Origin: Hexactinellida sp. DTS-2022
Lineage: Eukaryota; Porifera; Hexactinellida
Assembly: GCA_028753945.1 (NCBI GenBank)
Contig: JAPNXP010000018.1
Coordinates: forward strand, 62,001 to 126,000
Direction: 5' to 3'
Length of the DNA stretch: 64,000 nt
Made by a program: the position numbers and the translations under genes. This document shows positions 11,701-22,072 of the stretch, in pieces (the stretch's first letter is position 1; each line of letters starts with the position of its first letter). The notes beneath the pieces are model-generated. The model saw only the letters and a program-made list of their open reading frames with translations. It was not told where the DNA came from and did not search any database.

Positions 11701-14700
11701 GTGTGTTCATTTTTAATCTTTTTGTATTCGTATTTATCTTTGTAAATATATTTATATTAGCGTTTTTAGTTTTTAACCAACGAATCATGTTTGTGATGTT
11801 TAAGTTATAATTTGGTGTCGTGTTGTTTGCCACTTGTTTACTGGTTGTTTACACAAATTTCTTGTTTGCCACTTGTTTAACACTTGCGCTACCTTTTTAC
11901 TTCCTGTTAAAAATACTGTTTCCAACTTGTTTTCCTCTTCTTTATACCTCTACTACATGTTTACCCCTTGTTTACTACTTGTTTACCCCTTGTTTACCAC
12001 TTGTTTACTACCTGTTTACCACTTGTTTACTATCTCTTTACCCCGGCGCCTGGTTAGTATAGTATAGAGTCTCTAGCATGCTTAGTGTAACGGTTAAGAC
12101 AGTTAAGCAGCAGACCCTTAAGATCGATCTGGGGGAGACTGCGACCGCCCTGGACCTGAAGGGACAGATTCAGGAAACCCTGGGCCCCGAGTTTCCGGCT
12201 GAGAACCAAAAGCTTATTTTCAAAGGGAAGATCCTCCTCGACACGGCCATTATCGGGGAGTTAGGCTTAACGGACACCAGTTTTGTTGTCGTCATGGTGT
12301 CAAAGCCCAAGGCGGCCCCTGTTCCCATTGCGCCCCCTGCCCCCTCCTCGCCCCCCCAGGACCCCGCCCCCCCTGTCCCCGAGGGGGCGAGTGGGGACAC
12401 CCAGCAGACCCGCGAACAGAAAGTGGACACTCTCATGGAGATGACTGGCAACAGTGTGCCCCGTTCTCATGTGACAGAAGTGTTAATCCAGTGTCTCGAC
12501 GATCCGGTGATGGCCGGCGCGATCCTGAGTGGGGGAATAGATGATCTGGGGGGGGCGCAGGCCCCACAGGTCCCACAGGGGGCAGGAATGGTACCCCTAG
12601 CTAACCCCCTAGGGGGCGGGACTAATCCCCTGGAGTTCCTTAGGTCTCAGCCGCAGTTCCAGCAGCTGAGAAACGTCCTACAGTCGAACCCGCAGGCGTT
12701 AACAGCTGTGCTCTCCCAGATGCAGGAGAGCAATCCGCAGTTGTACGAACTGATTAGCAACAACCAAGCGGAGTTCATGCAACTCATGAACGACCCGGCC
12801 ATAGACCCCCCCGGGCAGGGGGCGGGTCTAGGGGGACAAGGGGCCCTCCCCCCCGGCGCCATAAGCGTAACCCCGACAGAAATGGAAGCGATTAACCGCC
12901 TTAAGGCACTCGGGTTTCCGGAACAAATGGTGGTGCAGGCATATTTCGCGTGTGATAAGAACGAAGAGTTGGCAGCTAACTTTCTTCTAACCGACGACAA
13001 CAATTAGACATTCTGTTATGTAGACTATATTGTTGTTGTCATAGTTTTGTTGTTGTTTACTGTGTATCAGAGCATGTGTAATGGGTTATTTGCATAGAAT
13101 TTATATAATACATGTTTGTATCGGGTATCTATAAAACGCGACCCCTATAATTAGTATGTGGACCCCTCCCATTGAATGCTAGCTGCTAATCCATACTGGA
13201 AAACCCTCGAATTTAATAGGCTAAGGTTTTGTCACCTTTTGAGAGGGAATATGTGAATATTTTTCTTGGAAATTGGAACTTGTTCCTAGATACAGTATTC
13301 CCTATCCCCCTGCCAAATTTCAAGTCTGTAGCTCTTACCAGTTCCTCAATCAATTCTGAACAAACCATTGTGATTAATATATAAGATACATATTGTGGCC
13401 CCAGGTTGGAAACACTACTCTAGTGCTACACACAAGTTGGTTTACATTCCGATCCCCAGGGTCTGGAGTTGGGTCTGGTGCTGATAGAAGATGCGAGCGA
13501 ATACCCAGTGGTTATTCACGGGACCTATAGACGGTGTCTGGACAACATTATGGACAAGGTGAGAGCATCCATGGTACATCTACGTTCCTTGCTAAGGGAA
13601 ATATAGGCTATTAACCGGCCATACAGTATAACCTCGTTAGTACGAACGCTTTCAGTCCCCTTCAAAGCCTTTCAATACAAATGATATTGGTTAAAACTTA
13701 AGACAAACGCAGCTAATTAGCAAAAATGCAAAACTTTTGCATTTATAGCATATAAACTTTGGGATTTGCAAAGAATGGTTAACAGCTAACATCAAATTAG
13801 CTGTTAACTGAATCTTACACACAGTTAATTAATACAAAATTCCGCTTACTATGAACACAACTTATGTCCCCTTCAAAGCCTTTGACTACAAATGCCATTA
13901 CTAGCTGATTACTGCTTATAACACACGGTTTAACACCTGCTTAGGGACTCTCCCGAATGGGTAGAACACACATACACTTCGCAACAGGGATGCCGGGGGA
14001 AGATGACGTCATTAGCGGTCAGTTAACAGCGACTTCTCATTGGTTAATAGCTGCGTCATGTTAATATGGCGCCTGTTAGGCATATTGGTACCAATCCCTT
14101 TACGCATACAAATTAGGTGCTAATAGCTACATTCCACTGTACCGTGTGTGTAGGCATGCGGTCCAGCTGTCAGGTGGTTATACAGATAGACTTAGAGGCC
14201 GCATTGAGAGGTAATGTGTTGCTGAACCATGGATGTTGTGTTATTGTTTGTGTCTGTAGACGGGTACAAGTTCTATCTGTCAGAGAATAATGTTATTCTA
14301 TGTCCGGGAGATGATGCTGGGATGTTGCATAGGAAGTACTTTAAGAATGTTGTAGACAGGAAATCAGGTGATAATACAGATTAATATATATGAAAACAAA
14401 CAAACAAACAAACACACAAACAAACAACAAGCATACACACATACTAACAACATACAAACAACATACAAACAACAAACAAAAACAACAAACAAACAAAAAC
14501 AACAAACAAACAAACTAACAAACAAACAAACAAACAAACAAACAAACAAACAAACAAACAACAAGCATACAAACAAGCAAACAAACAAACAAACATGCAA
14601 ACAAACAAACAAACAACAAGCATACAAACAAACAAACAAACAACAAGCATACAAACAAACAAACAAACAAACAACAACAAACAAACAACAACAACAACAA

Positions 14701-14856
14701 ACAAACAAACTAACTAACTAACTAACTAACAAACAAACAAACAAACTAACTAACTAACTAACTAACAAACAAACAACAACAACAACAAACAACAAACAAA
14801 CAAACAAACAAACAACTAACATTATATCTCCTATAGGGTCTAAACATCTACCTTAA
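8150..14856 (+). CDS. TRPT1: tRNA 2'-phosphotransferase (TRPT1/Tpt1), with nested genes
   Basis: Predicted NAD-dependent enzyme that removes the splice-junction 2'-phosphate from ligated tRNA. Eight exons chain in phase: 8150-8185, 8364-8448, 8775-8944, 13460-13558, 13945-14017, 14154-14210, 14260-14367, 14837-14856, giving 215 residues (human 253). All four conserved catalytic side chains of the family are present: Arg and His in [11 protein letters not shown], Arg in IRANQGHS, and Arg in ISGMRSSC. The segments [34 protein letters not shown] and NNVILCPG also match. The intron 8945-13459 (4,515 bp) contains the UBL-UBA and RAD23 genes on the same strand. The first exon is short and its ATG is the only one in frame. 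The final intron is nearly all CAAA/ACAA microsatellite. Confidence 0.93.
8547..8702. repeat. Palindromic MITE, TACAGTCAACTCTCGTTATAAC family
   Basis: The left end TACAGTCAACTCTCGTTATA and the right end TATAACGAGAGTTTACT form an inverted repeat inside a TRPT1 intron. The same family is seen at 63,650-63,736 and as the right half of 61,568-61,852. Confidence 0.8.
8985..9775. other. Intronic non-coding stretch before the UBL-UBA gene
   Basis: About 8985-9175 is a copy of the AATACGCTCC / GAGAGGATTCCAAATTTTCG / AAAAGGAGCGTCTCGCGCTCC repeat. The rest (to the ATG at 9778) is AT-rich with no recognisable ORF. It should contain the promoter of the nested UBL-UBA gene, but no motif stands out. Confidence 0.5.
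9778..11694 (+). CDS. UBL-UBA protein nested in TRPT1 intron
   Basis: Three exons join in phase: 9778-10028, 10391-10617, 11147-11694, giving about 341 residues. The N-terminus is basic ([10 protein letters not shown], a possible nuclear signal). A ubiquitin-like fold follows, about residues 20-100 ([30 protein letters not shown]), then an acidic stretch. The C-terminal half has two UBA-like helical bundles ([19 protein letters not shown] and [17 protein letters not shown]...DKAHEILLD). This suggests a ubiquitin-binding adaptor, perhaps proteasome-linked like its RAD23 neighbour. I do not recognise a named orthologue. The third exon has its own ATG at 11152, so it could be a separate gene. 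I prefer one gene because the acceptor CCCCTGTAG at 11146 keeps the frame. Confidence 0.75.
10626..10785. repeat. CCCCTGT minisatellite
   Basis: About 22 copies of a CCCCTGT-like unit, with CCCCTAT and CCTCTGT variants. They lie directly after the donor site at 10618 in the second intron of the UBL-UBA gene. The unit is the same as in the NUP155 intron at 3.9-4.3 kb. Confidence 0.9.
12078..13007 (+). CDS. RAD23: RAD23-like proteasome shuttle / XPC-binding protein
   Basis: Intronless, 309 residues. RAD23 proteins carry ubiquitylated substrates to the proteasome through the UBL and UBA domains, and stabilise XPC in nucleotide-excision repair. Domains in canonical order: UBL about 1-76 ([22 protein letters not shown]), Pro-rich linker 79-103, UBA1 about 113-153, XPC-binding/STI1 helices about 183-240 ([33 protein letters not shown]), UBA2 about 265-306 ([20 protein letters not shown]). 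It lies wholly inside the large TRPT1 intron on the same strand, 0.38 kb after the UBL-UBA stop. Lack of introns in an intron-rich neighbourhood could mean retroposition or intron loss. Human RAD23A/B are 363-409 residues, so this copy has shorter linkers. Confidence 0.93.
   Translation: MLSVTVKTVKQQTLKIDLGETATALDLKGQIQETLGPEFPAENQKLIFKGKILLDTAIIGELGLTDTSFVVVMVSKPKAAPVPIAPPAPSSPPQDPAPPVPEGASGDTQQTREQKVDTLMEMTGNSVPRSHVTEVLIQCLDDPVMAGAILSGGIDDLGGAQAPQVPQGAGMVPLANPLGGGTNPLEFLRSQPQFQQLRNVLQSNPQALTAVLSQMQESNPQLYELISNNQAEFMQLMNDPAIDPPGQGAGLGGQGALPPGAISVTPTEMEAINRLKALGFPEQMVVQAYFACDKNEELAANFLLTDDNN
14390..14820. repeat. CAAA / CTAA / CAA microsatellite in last TRPT1 intron
   Basis: About 430 bp of CAAA, ACAAC and CTAA units fill the intron between the last two TRPT1 coding exons. 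Long open frames through it (poly Thr-Asn-Lys-Gln, or Cys-Leu-Phe-Val on the minus strand) are artefacts. Confidence 0.95.
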
Positions 14857-15035
14857 AGAGACCTATTCTAACAAATAATATTTGTATATGATGTATTGTA
14901 ATTAATTAATTAATTATCATATTTTAATACATAGTATATTGGAAGTAACGATATTATAACTACAACACATGCTAATATTGTCCTTTCTACTACTAATAAT
15001 ACAACACAGTTCAGCTAATAAGCTGTAGCCGCTAG

Positions 15036-17299
15036 TTAGAATGTAGGGGGTACATACAGTCTCTCAGCCAAGGAATCTTCTCGCACCACAATAGGCTCGT
15101 TGTTCCGATTTATGTCATCTACCGCGAGGTTCTTTATAATTACTTTAATATCCACAGGAAGTGGGAAATTGCCCGACTCCAGTATAAGCGCTACGAGCCC
15201 TGTCACGTGGGGGGTAGCCATCGAGGTCCCGGACTTGTAAACGAAATCTAAGTGGAGTGAATGCACTCTAAATACTATACAGTATATCCTTTTAATCCAA
15301 TCGTTGGGATAGGGGAAAAGGTCGGACTATGCAGGCTCTAATGCATATCCGACGCTCATTGGATTCTGCTGATTCCGGATTATGCAGGTTCTACTGTATA
15401 CAGATAAATTTGAGATAATACAAACAGGATTTTACAATACAGTCAGGAATTTATACTATCATGAACATTAAAGGAGCCAAATTGTGTTCATTATTAACTC
15501 ATGTAACTTATAGAGACTTTATAATAAGAAAACTCAACTTAATTAATACAAACCCTATGTAAGTTGTTAAATTGGCACCATAAATAATTAAGTGTATTAT
15601 ACAGCAGTAGTAAATACGCTCCTAATCCTTGTCTGATCCAATTTTAATACGCCTAAATCACAAATTAATGTTACGGTATAGGAGAGGATTCCAAATTTTC
15701 GCGCTCCTAAATTAATACTTTCCAAAAATCATCCTCCAAAGGATAATTCCTTGATACCAACGTACCATTATTGTTCCCATAGTACGCACTGAGTATATCC
15801 ACCCCGGGCGCTATGACGTCAACACACGGCCCCCAGCTAGAGAAGTCAGCTATCTCGCAGCTACACTCCCCTTCAGGATCCGTCACGGGCTCCTTGTGAG
15901 CTCCCACGTTAATGGAATCCTCAGCAGAGCCGGGGCTCAACAGACAGGCGTTCATACCGTCATTCCCGCTCGCAGTCACCACTGAAACTCCAACTGATAC
16001 CAGGGCATTTACCTCGTTGTTGAATGCTTGACTGTAGCCGCTTCCGAGGGACATGCTCGCGACCGAACCCTTGAATCCAGGGCTATAAATAGAACAGGAT
16101 AAATATCTGTCTGACAATCAGAGGCATAGTCAGGCCGCACCCAAAATGTGTCCCCACAAATGCCCACTAGTTAGCAAGGGGTCAGATTTCAACCTGACCA
16201 ACTAGATACAGCAGGCATGGTATGGTTCATCCAAGCGCACAAAAATCAGAGATGCTCCCATTGCTTAATACGCATTGAGCTATTTAGGTTAGGCGCTGAA
16301 TATTTTGCCTGCATGAGACAGTTAGTATTCGGTTCCAACTAGCACTCACTCTCCACTCCTGCTTGTATGTCTCCCTGCCACATGATCCAATGCGTTTATT
16401 ATACCTTCGATGGTCCCACTGCCTGTGGTCCCCAGCACCTTTATGCTCAAGAGGTTCGCCCCATTAGCTACCCCGCTCTGCTCCCCACCGGCCGTAGCCG
16501 CCACGTGGGTCCCGTGTCCGTTAAAGTCCCACCCAGTCCCCCCAAAGGCATCGAAGTCCCCCCACGCAGCCCGGCCCGAGAAGTCCATGTGGTCATAGTT
16601 AATCCCAGTGTCCAGTATGTATATATCTACATCTGTGCCGTGGTCAGGGGGGGTGTATTCGTTGTTCCTGCATCCGCCTTTCGGCTTACAAATCATGTCC
16701 AGGCCCCATCTGTCCGTAGGATAAGAGTGGTCAAGCCACTTCGAGGTGTTAGGTGTCGCGACAAGTGGCAGCATGTGCACCAGCTGATCGCGCTCCACCC
16801 TTCTCACCTCAGGCAGGGCTAGTATCTGTAGACATAAACACACGCATGTGTAAACAACAAGCAATACAAATATAGCAACATACAGTAGAACCTCGTTAAT
16901 ATTGCGTTCACCGGAATTTGTATTAAGCAATGTCAATGTTTTGAAAGGTCTCTGAAATAGTGTTCGTATTAACCGTGTTATTATTAACCGTGTTCGTACT
17001 AACGAGGTTCTACTGTATCTAATTATGCAACAACAGCCACTGCATTAACTAACTACCTTATCTACTGTATCTTCTCCCATGGTTGCGAATACCATTGGAA
17101 TCAGATTGTTGACATGCAGCATTTCTAGACCATCTTCTCCGCTCTCCTCCTGGCTCTTTATCTTATCTTTGACAAGCTCTATGTCCCCTAAAGTAGACCC
17201 CTCCGTCAACACTATTATGTACCTGTTGTTGTCCTCTGTCACGCTCCTTGTTGACACCAGAGACACAAACAACAAACAAACAAATACCTTGAATAACAT
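15036..17299 (-). CDS. Secreted subtilisin-like serine protease (S8, proteinase K type), copy 1
   Basis: Four exons on the minus strand: 17299-17057, 16825-16350, 16082-15766, 15247-15036, giving 415 residues. Signal peptide about 1-17 (LFKVFVCLLFVSLVS), then an I9-type inhibitor propeptide about 24-81 with RYIIVLTEG and a long linker to the catalytic domain. Catalytic triad: Asp153 (YILDTGINYDH), His185 (FNGHGTHVAA), Ser354 (SGTSMATPH). The oxyanion Asn is in VTASGNDGM. The expected role is extracellular or lysosomal proteolysis after removal of the propeptide. It forms a tandem pair with 17.9-19.85 kb; exon 1 is almost identical between the copies while exon 4 has diverged. The exon 3-4 intron (15,248-15,765) contains an AATACGCTCC-family repeat that abuts the donor site. 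Confidence 0.9.
16881..17017. repeat. Palindromic MITE in subtilisin intron 1 (copy 1)
   Basis: Bounded by TACAGTAGAACCTCGTTAAT and AACGAGGTTCTACTGTA. An orthologous insertion occupies the same intron of the second subtilisin at 19,441-19,565, so it predates the gene duplication or was copied with it. Confidence 0.8.
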
Positions 17300-17900
17300 T
17301 TTAGCAAAGTGGAATCTAACATTTCAGTCCCATTTTAAAGATACCAGTACTCCTATCAGTCTCTTGAAATCTGAGATCCAAATTAATCTGCCTTGTGACC
17401 AGTGGTGTATTCCTATTTTTAAATAGTGGGGGCGGTGTTGTAACATAAGCCACTTTTATACTATGTCTTCTACATATAATTCACAAATTGATTTTATGAT
17501 TGAAAATGATAGAGAATAAAACCTAGGGCCAAACCGAATATTCGAAATGTAAGGAACGACAATTCTAAACGAACGAATATTCGATCGTTTTGATGACTAA
17601 GCATTAAATCAAATTCAAGACTCAAAATGCAGTGGAAAATAGTTTTCTGATAGTGTTGCAATAGTTTAGTTACAAACTACAGTTCCAATCTAATATTTCT
17701 TCAAACGAATATTCGTTTCGAAACGAACAAATATTTGGTATATTAATTTCAGCTATTCTAACATTGAGTACTATTTGTATATGTATTGTAATTAATTATT
17801 AATTATCATATTTTAATACATACATTGGAAATAACAATAATATAACTACAACACATGCTAATATCGTCCTTTCAACTACTAATAACAAAACGCAGTTTAG
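17300..17900. other. Intergenic region between the subtilisin copies
   Basis: The first ~125 bp match the sequence upstream of copy 2 (19,848-19,955), so the promoter region was duplicated too. From about 17,520 to 17,745 there are inverted CGAATATTCG motifs (start TAGGGCCAAACCGAATATTC), suggesting a small hAT-type element with unclear ends. From about 17,765 the sequence matches the 3' flank of copy 1 (14,870-15,035). No gene is seen. Confidence 0.6.
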
Positions 17901-19847
17901 CTAATGTGCTATAGCCGCTAGTTTAAATGTAGGGGGTACATGCAGTCTCCCACTCTTTGAATCGCGTCGTACTGTTTTGGGCTCTTTGTCCCGATTAATG
18001 TCCTTTGCCTGGAGTTTCTTGATCTTGGATTTAACCTTCTTAGGAGAGAGGGACTTGTCGTGCGCCATTATAAGTGCTACTGCGCCTGACACGTGAGGGG
18101 CAGCCATAGAGGTTCCGGAGTATTCAACGAAACCTAGTGGAGTTAATACGATACAGTAGAAAGTTGTTAAATTGGGACCATAGGGCTTGTTCATAATAAT
18201 TGAGTTTATAACGCTCCTAAACAACACATGCCAACATACCATAATCATTCCCATAGTACGCACTGAGTATATCCACCCCGGGCGCTATGATATCAACACA
18301 TTTCCCCCAACTAGAGAAGTAAGCCATCTCGCAGCTACACTTTTTCCCTTTAGCATCCGTCACTGGCTCCATATGAGCTCCCACGTTAATGGAATCCTTA
18401 GCAGAGCCGGGACTCAAGTCACAGGCGTCCATACCGTCATTCCCGCTCGCAGTCACCACTGGGACTCCCTTTGATACCAGGGCATCTACCTGGTCGTTGA
18501 ATATTTCGCTGTACCCGCTTCCGAGGGACATGCTCACTATGGAAGCCACGAAGTCGGATCTATAAATAGAACAGGATATATATCTGTGGTAGCAAATGTG
18601 TCCCCACCAAATGCCCACTAGTATAATACTGTAGTGCGGAAATATCGCACCTTCATGCAGGCTGATAACAATGTAAGGGTCAGATTTAAACCTGGCCAAC
18701 TAGATACTGCAGTTATGGCACAAAAATCGAGAGATGCATTGTTCCCATAACCATAGGCATAGGCTTAATACACATACGTATTTAGGCGCTTCGTGCGCGA
18801 GCTCAAACTAAATACAACCTGCATGAAAACCTGGACGTAACCCTGGGTACAGTTAAGACAGTTAGTATTCGGTTCCAACTAGCACTCACTTTCCTTTCCT
18901 TTCTTCATGTCTCCCTGCCACATAATCCAATGCGTTTAGTATACCAACGAGGGTCCCACTGCCTGTGGTCCCCAGCACCTTTATGCTCAAGAGGTTCGCC
19001 CCCTTGGCGACCCCGCTCTGCTCCCCACCGGCCGTGCCCGCCACGTGGGTCCCGTGTCCGTTACAGTCCCACCCCATTCTAATGTCCTGCTTTTGTTTGC
19101 AGTCCCCTATGGCATCGTAGCCCCCAAACGCAGCCCGCCCCGAGAAGTCCATGTGGTCGTAGTTAATCCCAGTGTCCAGTATGTATATGTCAGCTCCCAT
19201 CCCGTCGTTAGGGGGGGTGTATAGGTCGTCCCTACATCCGCCCTTCGACTTGCTCATTATGTCCAGTCCATATCTGTCCGTAGGATAAGAATGGTCCAGC
19301 CACTTCGAGGTGTTAGGTGTCGCGACAAGTGGCAGCATGTGCACCAGCTGATCGCGCTCCACCCTTCTCACCTCAGGCAGGGCTAGTATCTGTAGACATA
19401 AACACATGTAAACAACAACAAGCAATACAAATATAGCAAATATAGTAGAACCTCGTTAATATTGCATTGCGTTCGCCGGAATTTGTATTAACAAATGTCA
19501 ATGTTTTGAAAGGTCTTTGAAGGGGACTGAAATAGTGTTCGTATTACTAACGAGGTTCTACTGTATCTAATTAAGCAACAACAGCCACTGCATTAACTAA
19601 CTACCTTATCTACTGTATCTTCTCCCATGGTTGCGAATACCATTGGAATCAGATTGTTGACATGCAGCATTTCTAGACCATCTTCTCCGCTCTCCTCTTG
19701 GCTCTTTATCTTATCTTTGACAAGCTCTATGTCCCCTAAAGTAGACCCCTCCGTCAACACTATTATGTACCTGTTGTTGTCCTCTGTCACGCTCCTTGTT
19801 GACACCAGAGACACAAACAACAAACAAACAAATACCTTGAATAACAT
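17901..19847 (-). CDS. Secreted subtilisin-like serine protease (S8), copy 2
   Basis: Four exons on the minus strand: 19847-19605, 19389-18890, 18559-18240, 18133-17901, giving 431 residues. The architecture is that of copy 1: signal peptide, I9 propeptide, then the S8 domain. Asp lies in YILDTGINYDH, His in CNGHGTHVAG, Asn in VTASGNDGM and Ser in SGTSMAAPHV. Exon 1 encodes exactly the same 81 residues as copy 1. Exon 2 has an eight-residue insertion (IGDCKQKQDIRMGWD), and the C-terminus is extended by FKLAAIAH after the shared VPPTF. The lysine-rich C-terminal region (SPKKVKSKIKKLQAKD) differs strongly from copy 1. The reading frame is intact, so both copies look functional. Confidence 0.9.
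19441..19565. repeat. Palindromic MITE in subtilisin intron 1 (copy 2)
   Basis: Counterpart of 16,881-17,017, with internal indels and a damaged left end (TATAGTAGAACCTCG). The right end ACGAGGTTCTACTGTA is kept. Confidence 0.75.
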
Positions 19848-20011
19848 TTAGCAAAGTGGAATCTAACATTTCAGTCCCATTTTAAAGATACCAGTGCTCC
19901 TATCAGTCTCTTGAAATCTGAGATCCAAATTAATCTGCCTTGTGACTAAACCATAGATACACTTTATACTCAATGTGATGCCATATTATATTCCTTACAT
20001 ACTGTTGTAGC

Positions 20012-22072
20012 ATGGAGTTAGCATGTCCCAGCAATGAGTCCATTAGACTGATCAACAAGTGCGGCCTCCCTCTCTCACAGGAGTCTCTGGACCGGCTGTG
20101 GACCCGTGTGCGCCGCAAGCACCCTAGAGGGGGCGAGATGGAGGGGACCATCAGGGAGTCTCCCTCCCTGCCAAACGTAAGCAACGGTCATACTACTCAG
20201 GGCATAGTGGGGACAACCTCGTTAGTAGGAACTACTGTAGACTCTAGTTAGTAGGAACTACTGTATGACCTCGTTAGTAGGAACAGGTATAAGGGAATAT
20301 CGGTTAACAAGGCCAGGTTTAATTCCCCTAGCTTATACAAAGGCATCTAAGTGACTCCGGATAACTCGATCATATTAAGAGGGTCCCCTGTTCCTATTAA
20401 CAGAGCTACTGTAGAATGAAATCAGTGGTATTACAGTCTTAACCCTTGCGCTGCCTAGTAAGGCAACATACTCTGACACCTGGGTCAGTTAGTTCCAGTT
20501 ACCCTGTGTCCCATGCCCCTCTCCCTGTAGCCCCCTGTCCCCAGAGCTCCTCTCTTCTCGGACTCCGGACTGGTGGCACAGAGAGTGGCGCAGCTGCAAC
20601 ACTACCTGCTACAGCTGCAGTATCCTCTCATCGCATGTATTATGGAACTATGTTGTACTTAGTTCCTATTTGTGTTGTGTACAATCATATTCCTTAGCAA
20701 CAGGTATAACCACACTGGAATGCAGTACTTTGAAATAATAAAGAACAGACCAATCAGTAGGTACTAGCACACGCCTACTCTTGTGTTACTGTTTTTAGAA
20801 TTCTATTTATAGATTGGCCGAGACGGCTAAGGACATGATCAGAGAGTCCCTACCAATCAAATGTCTAGAAGCCGTCGTACTAGCTATGTACGCTTCTATT
20901 TATAGAACAAATAGGTTATACAGTGGATGCTGGTTATAAGCACATCGTCGGGAACTGCACTTAATGTGCTTATAACCGACATAAATTATATAGGGTATAT
21001 GGCAACCGTTTCCCAACATAGTGTTCTTATATGATATATCCGATATGTTCTTATAACCGGTGTGCTTATATCCGATATGTTCTTATAACCAGTGTGCTTA
21101 TATCCGATATCTACTGTATTAGCTGTTCTATTTATAGATACCTCCTGGCCCCTATAGAGGCACTCAGAATGTTTGTTATCGGTTTTAAATCTGAGTTTAA
21201 AACCAAAATTCACAGGTATGCCATGGTGCTCATACAAAAGGTGCTAGTCCCATATTATATGCTGTCTGCAGACATGTAGTGCTTGGTGTCAGTTCGAATG
21301 GAAAGTTCGGTACAGTGGGTCTCAGCAGGAGGTGCGAGCTGATGTATAAGCCAATCGTATTCGAGGTTAGCGACTGCCCCTCTATAAGCTGTTGTTATTT
21401 GTTCTATTTATAGACTCTATCTGCTCTGCTAATTGAGTTCGTAGAATCTTATCAGAAGTGTGAGTTAAGTTGCATGTTAAGTTGCATGTTCCTATCTTTA
21501 TGCTGTGATTAACTAGGTGGCCACTCAGTAGTCAAGATAGACCTCAGTTGTAGGATTCCTCATGACATGCATACATGCGAGATTATAGAATGGAAGGTAG
21601 GGTTCTGTTTGTTTGTTAGTTGTTTGTTAGTTTGTTTGTTTGCTTTGTTGTTAATTTGTTGTTTGTTGTTTGTTTGCTTTGTTGTTAGTTTGTTGTTTGT
21701 TGTTTGTTTGTTGTCTGTTGTTAGCTACAGTAGAACCTCGTTAGTACGAACACGGTTAATACGAATTTCCGAATAAGACGAACAAATAGTTCCACAAAAT
21801 CAGGTCCCTACAGTTGCTATTCAATGGGTATTACTTCGGTTAATACGAACTCCGGATAAAATGAAGAAATTTTACCGTCCGTTGGTGTTCGTATTAACGA
21901 GGTTCTACTGTAGTTAGTTTGTTGTTAGCTAGTTAGTTAGTAAGTTGTTTGTTTGTTTATAAGTTTGTTCATTCCTGTTTGCATTTAGCATTTGTCACTT
22001 GTGATGAAGGACACAACTCTGGATGGATTCAACCGTCTCTTAGAGAAGTACTCACATTATATTCGGAACTGA
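20012..22072 (+). CDS. VASH: Vasohibin (tubulin tyrosine carboxypeptidase)
   Basis: Transglutaminase-like Cys protease that, with its small partner SVBP, removes the C-terminal Tyr of alpha-tubulin. Nine exons chain in phase: 20012-20176, 20531-20619, 20704-20760, 20813-20887, 21138-21215, 21272-21365, 21414-21459, 21517-21596, 21989-22072, giving 255 residues (human VASH1 365). Family motifs are YNHTGMQYFEI, RESLPIKCLEAVVL, HVVLGVSSNGKFGTVGLSRR and EIIEWK. The triad Cys121-His156-Ser173 keeps the 35 and 17 residue spacing of human Cys169-His204-Ser221. The protein ends soon after the catalytic core, without the long basic C-terminal tail of vertebrate VASH1. Two MITEs occupy introns (20,919-21,118 and 21,726-21,912). 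A putative ATTAAA polyadenylation signal lies near 22,145-22,160. Confidence 0.93.
20210..20420. repeat. MITE-derived fragments in vasohibin intron 1
   Basis: Several overlapping pieces of the CCTCGTTAGTAGGAAC...CCTATTAACAGAGCTACTGTA family. Ends are degenerate and the order suggests more than one insertion. Confidence 0.55.
20919..21118. repeat. Palindromic MITE, TATAAGCACATCG family
   Basis: Starts TACAGTGGATGCTGGTTATA and ends CCGATATCTACTGTA, with internal inverted copies of GGTTATAAGCACA and TGTGCTTATAACC. It fills most of the vasohibin intron between the Cys121 exon and the next exon. Confidence 0.8.
21726..21912. repeat. Complete palindromic MITE, TACAGTAGAACCTCGTTAGT family
   Basis: Nearly perfect inverted repeat: TACAGTAGAACCTCGTTAGT on the left and ATTAACGAGGTTCTACTGTA on the right, about 187 bp. 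It lies in a GTTT-rich last intron of vasohibin. This is one of the best-preserved copies in the window. Confidence 0.85.

Noticed and set aside
12170-13003. Minus-strand open frames over RAD23
   Set aside because: Antisense shadows of a conserved coding sequence.
14364-14721. Long open frames on both strands (poly Cys-Leu-Phe-Val; poly Thr-Asn-Lys-Gln)
   Set aside because: They are translations of the CAAA/ACAA microsatellite in the last TRPT1 intron.
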